From Blastocatellia bacterium AA13 (lineage in GTDB: Bacteria > Acidobacteriota > Blastocatellia > UBA7656), in assembly GCA_003222245.1 (NCBI GenBank), contig QHVH01000021.1:72262-136261 (forward strand): DNA of 64,000 bases, read 5' to 3'. Below are positions 55,981 through 64,000 of the stretch, one piece after another (position 1 is the first letter of the stretch; the number at the start of each line of letters is the position of its first letter). A program made the translations under genes and the position numbers. The notes below the pieces were generated by a model, which saw only the letters and a list, made by a program, of their open reading frames with translations, was not told the origin of the DNA and made no database searches.

Positions 55981-57122
55981 CACGGGATGAATCAGACCTC
56001 ACCGTCGACGATTCGTCCTCGGCCGCCCCAGCAGAATATTCGAGTCGCTTAAATCCGCGCACCGGGCACAATCGCGGGAGGTCGAAGCTTGCTGCGCTCG
56101 GCGCGATCGTTATTGCAGCGGGCTTGTTCCTGCTGCTGTTCGCCGGCTGGGTCAGAAGCAGCGTCCATAAATCGATTTCCCATAATGCCGAGGATCGCGT
56201 CGTAACAATAGAGCCGGGAATGAGCACGCGCGCAATTGCATCGAAGCTCGCTTCGGCCGGAATCGTGGAGCATCCATACGCGCTGGCAGTCTATTTGTAT
56301 GCGACAGGCCGCGGCGGAAATTTAAAAGCCGGAGATTACAAGTTCGCCTCGCCCATTACACCGCTCCAGGCCATCGACAGAATCAAGCGAGGCGAGATAG
56401 CGCTCGAGCGGTTCACGATACCCGAGGGATACAATCGATTCGACATAGCCGAGGAGTTATCCCGCACGGGAAGAGGAGCCGGCGATCATTTCCTCAGGCT
56501 GATGAACGATACCGGTCTCATAGCTCACTGGGCGCCGTCGGCCCGGAATCTCGAAGGCTATCTCTTTCCCGACACGTATCAGTACAGCGGCAAGACGACT
56601 GCTGAAGAATTGATCAAGATGATGGTGAGGCGATTCGATGATGTATTTACATCCGAGTGGGCGACTCGCGCCTCGTCTTTGGGAATGACGGTTCAACAGA
56701 TCGTGACTCTTGCTTCGATAATTGAAAAGGAAGCCGCGTCGCCTGAAGATCGCCCGCTTATTTCTTCCGTGCTATACAACCGGCTGAAGAAAGGGATGCC
56801 TCTTGCAGCCGATCCTACCTTTATTTATGCGGCGCTGCTGGAAAAAGACTACGACGGCAATCCGAATCAGCCGCGCCATCGCCGCCGCGATTCTCTCTAC
56901 AATACTTATAAGTACCCTGGACTTCCTCCTGGCCCGATAGCTTCACCGGGACGGGCTTCGCTTGAAGCGGCGCTTTATCCCGCTCAAACGGATTACTTCT
57001 ATTACGTGCTTTCGATTGGAGGCAAACATAAGTTTTCTCGAACCGCCGCGGAACACGAGGCAGCGGTAGCGGAATATAGGCGGCTGAGGGATTCTGGAGC
57101 GCTCTCTAACGGAGGACGTTGA
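55977..57122 (+). CDS. mltG: Endolytic murein transglycosylase MltG, start uncertain
   Basis: MltG cuts nascent glycan strands during peptidoglycan synthesis. The YceG core is complete: IAEELSRTG, EGYLFPDTYQYS, and LASIIEKEAASPEDRPLI with the catalytic Glu, followed by LAADPTFIYA and SPGRASLEAALYP. A single membrane helix (AALGAIVIAAGLFLLLFAGWV) precedes it. No ATG, GTG or TTG occurs in frame before the helix. A TTG at 56124 would cut the helix, so it is rejected. The best option is CTG at 55977, which overlaps the ruvX TGA as CTGA and gives 381 residues with a hydrophilic cytoplasmic tail. ATC at 55956 with GAGGG upstream is an alternative. Confidence 0.8.
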   Translation: MTRDESDLTVDDSSSAAPAEYSSRLNPRTGHNRGRSKLAALGAIVIAAGLFLLLFAGWVRSSVHKSISHNAEDRVVTIEPGMSTRAIASKLASAGIVEHPYALAVYLYATGRGGNLKAGDYKFASPITPLQAIDRIKRGEIALERFTIPEGYNRFDIAEELSRTGRGAGDHFLRLMNDTGLIAHWAPSARNLEGYLFPDTYQYSGKTTAEELIKMMVRRFDDVFTSEWATRASSLGMTVQQIVTLASIIEKEAASPEDRPLISSVLYNRLKKGMPLAADPTFIYAALLEKDYDGNPNQPRHRRRDSLYNTYKYPGLPPGPIASPGRASLEAALYPAQTDYFYYVLSIGGKHKFSRTAAEHEAAVAEYRRLRDSGALSNGGR

Positions 57123-57216
57123 GAGAGGTCGCGATTTGGCGTGAATTGAATTGCCTATTTAAGAGGTATTGTACGCACGCCGCGGGCCCGCACCCCGGCG
57201 GCCTCTCTCCACTGAT

Positions 57217-57975
57217 TTAGAAGAGAATGCTCATGCAGGTGAGGCTTCCTTCGGCCTTTCGCAATTCCGACGTATCGATGACATCTATCGGGCCGTGGAT
57301 GTTCTCAATCAATTCGGCGGTTTCCGGGAAGCTGGATTGCACGCATACTGCGTTATTGACTCGAAGGACGTTCGCCGACCACGGTTCGGAGGCTGGTGTG
57401 TGCACGAGCCGGAAGCCGCGCAGCGGTTCGACATCGATCCAGTCCTTATTGACCAGTAAGGTCTCATCGTCGATTGACGTGACCGCGGACTTTAGATGAA
57501 GACTGCCGCGAGTTTCGACGGACACCACTTTGTAGCGAAAGCCCCCGGTTAGTCGTCGAAGGTCTTCAATGCCTTTAGCGTTTGTCCGTTTCGATTCGCC
57601 CACGAAGATAGTCTTACCCACCTTGAGAACATCGCCTCCCTCAATAGTGGAGGGCAGCGAGATATGAACCGTCTCTTTGTGTTTAGACAGCTCACGCTCG
57701 ATGAGGGCGACTTCTCCGCGGCGAGATTCAACACCTGGGCTGCACATTATCGCGATCTCATCCAGCACGATGGCTGTGTCTTCGACGAAGCACGAGTCGG
57801 GATACGACTCATTTCCCGTCAGTCGAATAACAGCCGCGCCATGTCGCTCCAACATCGCGCAATAATCGTGGTGCTGACGGATTGCGAGCTCGAGATCTAT
57901 CGGCTCACGCTCGATAAACGTGAGCTCGCATCGTCCGATCAAAGGAGACACGGAATGGATAATGGCTTTGAGCAC
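57217..57975 (-). CDS. Dimethylargininase-like guanidine hydrolase
   Basis: This is a 252-residue amidinotransferase-fold enzyme, probably hydrolysing N-omega-dimethylarginine or a related guanidine compound. Visible motifs are PDSCFVEDTAIV, IEGGDVLKVGKTIFVG, SLHLKSAVT with catalytic His160, and the C-terminal nucleophile Cys247 in GSLTCMSILF. The gene begins with a GTG, with GGAG ten bases upstream. Arginine deiminase and other relatives are possible but are usually longer. It faces mltG convergently. Confidence 0.87.
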   Translation of the reverse strand: MLKAIIHSVSPLIGRCELTFIEREPIDLELAIRQHHDYCAMLERHGAAVIRLTGNESYPDSCFVEDTAIVLDEIAIMCSPGVESRRGEVALIERELSKHKETVHISLPSTIEGGDVLKVGKTIFVGESKRTNAKGIEDLRRLTGGFRYKVVSVETRGSLHLKSAVTSIDDETLLVNKDWIDVEPLRGFRLVHTPASEPWSANVLRVNNAVCVQSSFPETAELIENIHGPIDVIDTSELRKAEGSLTCMSILF

Positions 57976-58035
57976 GGATCTATCTCCGCGGTCGGGCTCA
58001 CCGATTCGGTATTTGTTACCACGACAGACTGAGCG

Positions 58036-59178
58036 TCACCGGGATTCCGGCGGCCGTTCCACCAGGCGCACCGGTATGGCCACACGCCTCCCCTGGCGAA
58101 CTACCTCAACTTGAACGACGTTGCCGGGCTTCTTATCGTTGAGCGCATGCTGGAGATCATCTCCATTGCGCACGGGCTTGCCGTCTATCGTTACAATGAC
58201 ATCTCCAATCTGTTCGAGCGACGTGCCGCCGAAGAAAGACTCTCTGACTACGGCGCCGCGCAAACCCGCCGAAGCCGCTCCGCTTCCGCGGTAAACGCTC
58301 GCGACAACCAGTCCGTCTTCAACGGGAAGCCTGAATGCTCTGGCGATGCGTTGGGTAAGCGGTACGGTACTTACCCCGAGCCAGGGCCGCGTGATGTATC
58401 CTTTGGCGATCAGCTCTGGAATGATCTTCTTTGCGGTGTCGACTGGAACGGCGAAACCGATGCCGACCGAACCCTGCCCGTTCGGACTTATGATGGCGGT
58501 ATTGATCCCGATCATCTGGCCGTGGCTGTTGAGCAGAGGGCCTCCGGAGTTGCCCGGGTTGATGGATGCATCGGTTTGAATGGCGCCTTCGATGGTGCGA
58601 CCGGTCGGCTCTCTCAGCGGCCGCTCGAGTCCGCTGATGATGCCGGTAGTCAGGGTCCTCTGAAGCCCGAACGGATTTCCGATCGCGAGCACCTTCTGGC
58701 CGACCAATAGGCCTTTTGAGGTTGCGAGCTGAACTACTCTCAAGTGGTCCTTTGGCGCGGTCACTTTGATGACCGCAAGATCGTTATCGGGATCGACGCC
58801 GACCGTTCGAGCGGCATACTTCTCGTTCTCGATCTGAACTTCGAGCTGTGAAGCCTGTTGAACGACGTGATAGTTGGTCAGTATGTGGCCTTCCGCGTCA
58901 ATGATCGAACCCGAGCCCGTGCCCTCTTGCGGATAGACGCCGAACCAGCCTTCGACGTAGCTCGTGTTCGTTATATTCACGACGCCGGGGCTGACCTCGC
59001 GATAGACCTCGATGTTGTTCTGCTCGTCGGTAACGACCGAAGGATCGGCGATGGCGAGTGGTTCAACCTTAATCTTTCCGGTTTCCAGCACCCTTTGGGC
59101 GCAAGCGACAACAACGGCTGCGAATAGCGCCGAGCCAAGGGCGAGGAGGATCAGTTGCCTTCCTGATACACGATACAT
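58036..59178 (-). CDS. HtrA/DegP-like trypsin-type serine protease with PDZ domain
   Basis: This is a 380-residue envelope protease from the ATG at 59178, which has GGGAG seven bases upstream. The open frame runs 92 codons further, but that part is not protein-like. The N-terminal hydrophobic segment ends VVVACAQ; Cys26 fits a lipobox, so a lipoprotein or membrane anchor is possible. The triad is His104 (TNYHVV), Asp133 (DNDLAVIKV) and Ser211 (NPGNSGGPL). A PDZ domain follows near 275-370. Envelope protein quality control is the likely role. Confidence 0.92.
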   Translation of the reverse strand: MYRVSGRQLILLALGSALFAAVVVACAQRVLETGKIKVEPLAIADPSVVTDEQNNIEVYREVSPGVVNITNTSYVEGWFGVYPQEGTGSGSIIDAEGHILTNYHVVQQASQLEVQIENEKYAARTVGVDPDNDLAVIKVTAPKDHLRVVQLATSKGLLVGQKVLAIGNPFGLQRTLTTGIISGLERPLREPTGRTIEGAIQTDASINPGNSGGPLLNSHGQMIGINTAIISPNGQGSVGIGFAVPVDTAKKIIPELIAKGYITRPWLGVSTVPLTQRIARAFRLPVEDGLVVASVYRGSGAASAGLRGAVVRESFFGGTSLEQIGDVIVTIDGKPVRNGDDLQHALNDKKPGNVVQVEVVRQGRRVAIPVRLVERPPESR

Positions 59179-59321
59179 AATTCGTCTCCCATTCAGTTCT
59201 TTCTGGCGCGTGTACTTGCCGCGCGAAATTATGGCCGGACTCAGAACCGCGGTACAAACCGGCGGACTCAAAATTCGTTTCAAGGGCCCAAGAAGTCGAG
59301 TTATCTTGCCGCCACAATCCA

Positions 59322-60161
59322 TTATCTTGACGGCGTGGCAGTCCTCCCGGATCGCGAAAGAGCCTGCTTTATTATCAGCCAGCCGAAGAGCGCATTTCCT
59401 ACAAGATATCGCCTCCACAATCGCCGAGGCTCCCGAGCCAGTCTGTACAGCCATTCAAGGCCGCCTTGCTGCATCCATCCAGGCGCGCGGCGAGAAAGCC
59501 CGCTCACGTGGTCGAACGTGCCGCCGACTCCGAGCGCGAAGCGAGCACCGGTTCGACTCAGATTTTCGCTGATCCACTTTTCTTGCCTTGGGGAACCCAT
59601 CCCGACAAATAGAAGATACGCGCCGCTATTCTTAATACCTTCCGCGATCTCGCCCGATTCCGACGCTTCAAAATAGCCGTCGCGATGGCCCGCGACAATG
59701 AGTCCGGCATGTCGAGCCTTGAGTTGCGCAACCGTTCCCTCAATTGATGCGGCGGCTCCGCCGAGCAGATAAATCGGCCATCGCTTTTTCGCCGCGGCTC
59801 CGACCAGCCTCTCAAACAGATCGATGCCGGTTACTCGGCCTCTCAACGGATGTCCCAGCATTCTCGCCGCCCAGACTACCGACATACCGTCGGCGGTCAA
59901 CAGGTCGGCATCGACGAGTATGTTTCTCAACGCCCGATCTCTTTGAGCCGCGACCACTTTGGAAGCATTGACAACGGCCATGTAGTGCGAGCCCTCTTCA
60001 CTAATCATGTTCTCAATGCGCGCAGCCGCTTCATCTTCCGTGACGTTATCAACCGGAATGCCCGCGACGATCACTTGCTCGCGCCGAGGCATGCTCACTG
60101 CTGTCGCGACCGCCTCGGCGTCCGGTGAGACGAATCGCTCCTTCATAACATCGTTAGTCAT
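59322..60161 (-). CDS. WecG/TagA/CpsF family glycosyltransferase
   Basis: This 279-residue GT26 glycosyltransferase is of the type that adds N-acetylmannosaminuronate or N-acetylmannosamine to a lipid-linked sugar. Motifs: VNASKVVAA, LLTADGMSVVWAARMLG, RVTGIDLFERL, LLGGAAAS, FVGMGSPRQEKWI and FALGVGGTFDHVSG. Its start overlaps the end of the GT2 gene by eight bases. The N-terminal ~28 residues vary from the family; ATG at 60146 is an alternative. Acts at the cytoplasmic membrane in surface polysaccharide synthesis. Confidence 0.9.
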   Translation of the reverse strand: MTNDVMKERFVSPDAEAVATAVSMPRREQVIVAGIPVDNVTEDEAAARIENMISEEGSHYMAVVNASKVVAAQRDRALRNILVDADLLTADGMSVVWAARMLGHPLRGRVTGIDLFERLVGAAAKKRWPIYLLGGAAASIEGTVAQLKARHAGLIVAGHRDGYFEASESGEIAEGIKNSGAYLLFVGMGSPRQEKWISENLSRTGARFALGVGGTFDHVSGLSRRAPGWMQQGGLEWLYRLAREPRRLWRRYLVGNALFGWLIIKQALSRSGRTATPSR

Positions 60162-61197
60162 TTCCTAAGCGTCCGGCTCTATCGAGATTTACCGTCTCGC
60201 GTATCGAATAGATCGCCTTGTTCTGAGACTCGTGATATGTCCGGACTACAAGTTCGGCCAGCAGCCCCATGAATACGAACTGCACCCCCATCGCGAACAT
60301 GATCATCGCGAGCGTAGCGAGAGGCATGCGGTTGAGGTGAACGTTAAGAACGAGCCTGTAGTAAAGAGCAAGCGCGAACGATAGGACCGATACCAGCAGG
60401 CAAAATAACCCGGCCACTCCGAAGATATAAAGCGGCTTCGTCAAATAGCCCGCAAGGAACTTGATCGTGATCAGATCGAACAGCACTTTGGGAATCCGGG
60501 ATAATCCGTATTTCGACTCGCCGCTCTCCCGTGCGTGATGCTTGACGGGCAGCTCCGTCACGCGCGCTCCTGCCCATGTGGCATAGATGGGTATAAATCT
60601 ATGCATCTCTCCGTACAACTTGATCTCGGCGAGCACTTCTCGTCGATACGCCTTCAGGCTGCATCCATAGTCGTGAAGATGAACGCCGGTTACGCGCGAG
60701 ATCAACATATTCGCGATCGCCGAAGGGAACTTGCGACTGAGCCAGCCGTCCTTGCGATCGATGCGCCAGCCTGAGACAAGATCATATCCTTCATCGAGCT
60801 TGTCCAGCAGCCGGACAATGTCCGCCGGATCGTTCTGGAGATCGGCATCCATAGGAATCAGGATCTGACCTTCGGCGTGGTCGATGCCCGCGCTCATCGC
60901 AGCCGTCTGCCCGTAATTTCGGCGCAGCGCTATGACTCTCACGCGACTGTCTCGCGATGCCAGGTCGCGCAGGCGGTCCAAGCTGTGATCGGTGGAGCCG
61001 TCGTCAATATAGATTACTTCGTAGGACCGGCCCGTTCCTTCGAGGGCCTGGATTAGCCGGCCGTTCAACAACGGTATATTGTCTTCTTCGTTGAAGACGG
61101 GGAGAAACACTGAAACGTCCGGACCGACGCGCTCGGCTCCGACCTCTCTTATAGTCTTTCGTTGCCGTTCGCTCATACGTCGATATGATCGCATCAT
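60154..61197 (-). CDS. Family 2 glycosyltransferase, GtrB/polyprenyl-phosphate type
   Basis: This is a 347-residue GT-A enzyme. Residues ~28-240 hold FLPVFNEEDNIP, IYIDDGSTDHS, the metal-binding DAD in PMDADLQNDPAD (near 115-126) and YGCSLKAYRREVL. Two membrane helices follow (about 255-280 and 295-325). The pattern fits enzymes that move a sugar to undecaprenyl phosphate at the inner membrane. It starts 102 bp after the epimerase and overlaps the WecG/TagA gene. Confidence 0.9.
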   Translation of the reverse strand: MMRSYRRMSERQRKTIREVGAERVGPDVSVFLPVFNEEDNIPLLNGRLIQALEGTGRSYEVIYIDDGSTDHSLDRLRDLASRDSRVRVIALRRNYGQTAAMSAGIDHAEGQILIPMDADLQNDPADIVRLLDKLDEGYDLVSGWRIDRKDGWLSRKFPSAIANMLISRVTGVHLHDYGCSLKAYRREVLAEIKLYGEMHRFIPIYATWAGARVTELPVKHHARESGESKYGLSRIPKVLFDLITIKFLAGYLTKPLYIFGVAGLFCLLVSVLSFALALYYRLVLNVHLNRMPLATLAMIMFAMGVQFVFMGLLAELVVRTYHESQNKAIYSIRETVNLDRAGRLGND

Positions 61198-61299
61198 TTC
61201 TTAGGATGGACTAGATAGTAGACTCGGAAAGCAAAGCTGTTCAAGCGCAGGCGGGCTCAACGGTTGACAGCGGACGCAACGCAGACAATCGCCGCGCGA

Positions 61300-62262
61300 T
61301 CAAACCGACTGCGATTTGAACCATGCCGCGAATTTTTCGATCCCAGTTTCGATGGGTGTTTGTGGATCGTATCCGAGCAATCGACCGGCTTTCCCTATAT
61401 CGGCGAACGTGATGGGGACGTCCCCAGGTTGAGGCGGTCTCCAATCGATCACCGCTTTAACGCCAAGGGCCTGTTCCAGCAGCGAAATCAGGTAGTTCAA
61501 CTCTACAGCGCGAGATTCGCCGAGATTGAATACATCAAAGCGCTCGCCTTCGCTCTCCATCGCAGCGACTGTGCCCGCGACTATGTCGTCGATGTAGGTA
61601 TAGTCCCGCTTTGTGGTTCCGTCTCCGTAAACCGGGATCGGTTTTCCTTCAGTCATCAAGCGCGCAAATTTGTGAATTGCCAGATCGGGACGCTGGCGTG
61701 CGCCATAGGCGGTAAAGAACCGCAAACAGATGACGCGCATTTCACAGAGGTGACTGTAAACCCGGCAAGCCGATTCACCCGCGATCTTGGTAGCCGCGTA
61801 AGGAGAAATCGGATGAATCAGGGGATCGGTCTCGACAAAAGGGATCGTAGAATTCAGGCCATAGACCGAGCTCGAGGAGGCGAAGATGAAACGCCGCGTA
61901 TTTGAAGCTCGTGCGGCCTCCAAGACCGAGTATGTTCCTCGTACGTTTGTCTTTTCGTAAGCGAGAGGATGCTCGAGCGAAGGGCTGACGCCGGCTCTGG
62001 CGGCGAGGTGAACCACACAGTCAAACCGGGACCTTGCGAACATCTCCTTCATGAGGACATCGTCGCAAATGTCGCCTTCGACGAGCTCAAACCTGGAATT
62101 CTTCTTAAGGTGGGCCGACACATTGGTCCGCTTTATTGCCGGATCATAAAAATCGCTGAAGTTATCGAGAACGGTAACGTGATCGTTGCCCTTCGCGATG
62201 AGGCAGTCAACCAGATGGCTTCCAATGAAGCCGGCGCCGCCCGTGATCAGAGTCCGCCTCAT
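61300..62262 (-). CDS. NAD-dependent nucleotide-sugar epimerase/dehydratase, UDP-glucuronate epimerase-like
   Basis: This is a 320-residue extended short-chain dehydrogenase. GGAGFIGSH (residues 8-16) binds NAD, HLAARAGVSPSLEHP fits the UDP-glucuronate or UDP-glucose epimerase group, and the active site is Tyr155-x3-Lys159 (SPYAATK) with Ser near 130-131. FFTAYGARQRPD and YIDDIVAGT are typical. The stop codon of the upstream permease lies eight bases away. It likely supplies a precursor for the neighbouring glycosyltransferases; the exact sugar is not readable. Confidence 0.9.
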   Translation of the reverse strand: MRRTLITGGAGFIGSHLVDCLIAKGNDHVTVLDNFSDFYDPAIKRTNVSAHLKKNSRFELVEGDICDDVLMKEMFARSRFDCVVHLAARAGVSPSLEHPLAYEKTNVRGTYSVLEAARASNTRRFIFASSSSVYGLNSTIPFVETDPLIHPISPYAATKIAGESACRVYSHLCEMRVICLRFFTAYGARQRPDLAIHKFARLMTEGKPIPVYGDGTTKRDYTYIDDIVAGTVAAMESEGERFDVFNLGESRAVELNYLISLLEQALGVKAVIDWRPPQPGDVPITFADIGKAGRLLGYDPQTPIETGIEKFAAWFKSQSV

Positions 62263-62270
62263 AGTAATCG

Positions 62271-64000
62271 CTACTCCGCTCTAAGCGCCGACAACAGCGG
62301 TGAGCGAATCGCCGCCCTTGTTGCAAGAACCGACGCGGCCAAGCCAGCCGCGAGCACGGCAATCGCAAGCAAGCCGAGCGAAAATGCTGAAAAATGTCCG
62401 CCTCGCGAAAAGACCGCGGGCGCTATTGCGATCACCGCGCACAGGGCCCCGGTGATCAAACCGCTGACCACAAGAAATGCGTTCTCGGAGAGGACGAGTA
62501 TTCGAAAATGCCCGAAGTCATAGCCCATCGCCCGCAGCACGGCCAGCTCTTTGCGCCGCTCGAGGACGTTTCTCAACAGCACTGCCGCCAATCCGAGCGT
62601 GCCTAACAGCAAGCCGAGACCGCCCAGCGCCTGAAACGTCGACAAATAGGTATTCTCAACTCGGTGAAAGGCGGCCAGACGATCTCCGGCGCTGGTCGCG
62701 TCAAATCCAAAGTCGGCCAACTGTTCTTCGAGCGCTTCGCCAGTCTGCGCGACCTGTTCCGGCGGCGCATCAATCAAGAAAAAGGCGAAGCCTCCTGAGT
62801 CAGGGAAGAGAGCAAGAAAATTTTCTTCTGAGATCAGCAGCTCGCTTTGAAAAATACTGTCCGACAGCGCGCCCACCAATCTCACCTTTGCGGACTTTCC
62901 ATTTAAATCAAGGTCCAGGGTATCGCCGAGCTTGCGGTGCAGCACATAGGTCAACGAATTGGCATCGGTGACTGCCGGGATGACACCATCGAAATTTTGG
63001 TCGAGCAGCAGCCACGGATTGGCCTTTTCCTCGGCGGTGCGAGCCGCTGAATCCTGAAAGCTAAACCGGCCGCTTTTTATGAATTCGGCTGACGGCGCCA
63101 GAATTCGTGGAGTTCGCGGCTGGTAGAGATTCAGACAGCTTGCGTCGTCTCCTTCACGAACCCTGAAAGAGGAAAATTTCACGGTGTCCAAAGAGAGATC
63201 TTTTCTTGAGGACAGATTCAAGGCATCTCGCCCTTCGGCCGTGTTCGGATCGTGATAGATCGGAAGCATGGAATCGGCAAGCAGAGGGAACCCGCCGCTG
63301 CCGGATTTCTTGTTTAATAAATCGGTATTCGTATCGGCTCGAAAGGCGTCGATCGCTACCACGATGAAAACCGCCGATGCTATGAGAGCGATGCAAAGCA
63401 AGCTTCTTCCCGGCCGGTGCGCGGCATTGCGGAACCCGACGCGCGCGACCGCCAACAATCCGGAGCCTCGTACTTGAAAGCTTCCTCCGCGGCGCAGCAA
63501 CACCGCCTGCCAGCAGAGCAAAGCCCCGAGCAGCAGGCTGCCCGCTCCGAAAAACCCCGCTGTTTGTCCGATTGTTTTTATGAAAGCCAGCACGACGAGT
63601 AGAAGGGCAGCGGCTGCCAACAGCGCGCTTACTACCTGAAGTCTTGCCGTTTTCACCTTCTTCGAAGAAGTTCGTTTAATGCCGCCGCTCTCGCTTTCGG
63701 TTTCAAGCTCTCCCGCCAGCAAGGTTCGCGGTGAAGTCTTCGCGAGCGTTCGCAGGGTCAGGACTATGCAAACTACGGCGGCCAGCACCCCTCCCGCGGC
63801 GCCGTAAACCAGTGAGGCAGGTGCGACGTGCAAGCTCAGAGCGTTCGTGCCTACGGCTCCGATCCACCACGTCTTCAGTCCCGTCACCAGGAGAGCGCCA
63901 TACGCGACAGCGCCGATCGCACCGATAATGCTTCCGGAAATAGAGATGATGATTCCTTCGATCAGAAACAGGCGGCGTATTCGCGAGGCGGGGAAGCCAA
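62271..64000 (-). CDS. FtsX-like ABC transporter permease, C-terminal part (runs off the window)
   Basis: At least 576 residues are present. The frame stays open to base 64000, with FLIEGIIISISGSIIGAIGA-type membrane sequence beyond the first ATG, so the start lies outside. Two membrane clusters and a large extracytoplasmic domain (near LNLYQPRTPRILAP) resemble MacB or FtsX permeases. The closing block VLRNVLERRKELAVLRAMGYD and FLVVSGLITGALCAVIA is the FtsX domain signature. The ATPase partner should lie upstream, outside the window. It is translationally close to the epimerase gene and may export a lipid or polysaccharide-related product. Confidence 0.88.
   Translation of the reverse strand, partial: GFPASRIRRLFLIEGIIISISGSIIGAIGAVAYGALLVTGLKTWWIGAVGTNALSLHVAPASLVYGAAGGVLAAVVCIVLTLRTLAKTSPRTLLAGELETESESGGIKRTSSKKVKTARLQVVSALLAAAALLLVVLAFIKTIGQTAGFFGAGSLLLGALLCWQAVLLRRGGSFQVRGSGLLAVARVGFRNAAHRPGRSLLCIALIASAVFIVVAIDAFRADTNTDLLNKKSGSGGFPLLADSMLPIYHDPNTAEGRDALNLSSRKDLSLDTVKFSSFRVREGDDASCLNLYQPRTPRILAPSAEFIKSGRFSFQDSAARTAEEKANPWLLLDQNFDGVIPAVTDANSLTYVLHRKLGDTLDLDLNGKSAKVRLVGALSDSIFQSELLISEENFLALFPDSGGFAFFLIDAPPEQVAQTGEALEEQLADFGFDATSAGDRLAAFHRVENTYLSTFQALGGLGLLLGTLGLAAVLLRNVLERRKELAVLRAMGYDFGHFRILVLSENAFLVVSGLITGALCAVIAIAPAVFSRGGHFSAFSLGLLAIAVLAAGLAASVLATRAAIRSPLLSALRAE

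Noticed and set aside
59179-59454. 92-codon N-terminal extension of the HtrA gene
   Set aside because: The inner ATG at 59178 has a good ribosome site followed by a signal segment; the extension is not protein-like.

Overview
The window reads as a chromosomal segment of an acidobacterium, most likely of the Blastocatellia lineage. This is inferred from gene content, not from a marker-gene search. The signs are an Oar-like TonB-dependent receptor with an N-terminal carboxypeptidase-regulatory-like domain, a Ser/Thr kinase fused through one membrane segment to a TolB/WD40-like propeller, tandem tricorn-type S41 peptidases, a DUF2911 protein, a secreted nuclease with HYR repeats, and lipid A genes typical of a Gram-negative envelope. 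No rRNA, tRNA, CRISPR array, prophage or insertion sequence was seen.

Layout. 1-1.7 kb: rpmE, a DUF1385 membrane protein and the start of prfA, all leftward (translation genes). 2-8.8 kb: two leftward paralogous secreted tricorn-like proteases. 9.2-13.8 kb: envelope lipid genes (SIS sugar-phosphate isomerase-like protein, DUF374 acyltransferase, lpxA) with a membrane histidine kinase that overlaps lpxA. 13.86-14.11 kb: three tandem copies of an ~86 bp hairpin-rich repeat. 14-31 kb: secreted and surface functions, namely gamma-glutamyltransferase, DUF2911 protein, propeller kinase, a 1589-residue exonuclease-like protein, an S9 peptidase interrupted by an in-frame amber codon, a TauD-like dioxygenase and an APC permease with a long leader. 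31.2-32.5 kb: YqeY-like protein and LarB.

32.7-43.75 kb: a nine-gene complex I operon, nuoC-D-H-I-J-K-L-M-N. It supplies the membrane arm and connecting subunits. nuoA, B, E, F and G are not in the window. Several gaps in and around this operon hold short GCTGATAGC-like repeats.

43.8-64 kb: an oligopeptide-binding lipoprotein, an AtpZ-like protein, a Tat-exported Gfo/Idh/MocA oxidoreductase, a thiolase, a DUF11 protein overlapping a TonB-dependent receptor, a Tat-exported beta-carbonic-anhydrase-like protein, ruvX-mltG, a dimethylargininase, an HtrA protease, and a leftward polysaccharide set (FtsX-like permease, nucleotide-sugar epimerase, GT2 and WecG/TagA glycosyltransferases).

Most of the window is ordinary metabolism plus a heavy load of secreted beta-propeller proteases. 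I did not find a clearly new defence or mobile system. The best leads are the amber-interrupted S9 peptidase, the tandem hairpin repeat, the mltG gene with no usual start codon, the 9-bp minisatellite inside a signal peptide, and the histidine kinase-lpxA overlap.
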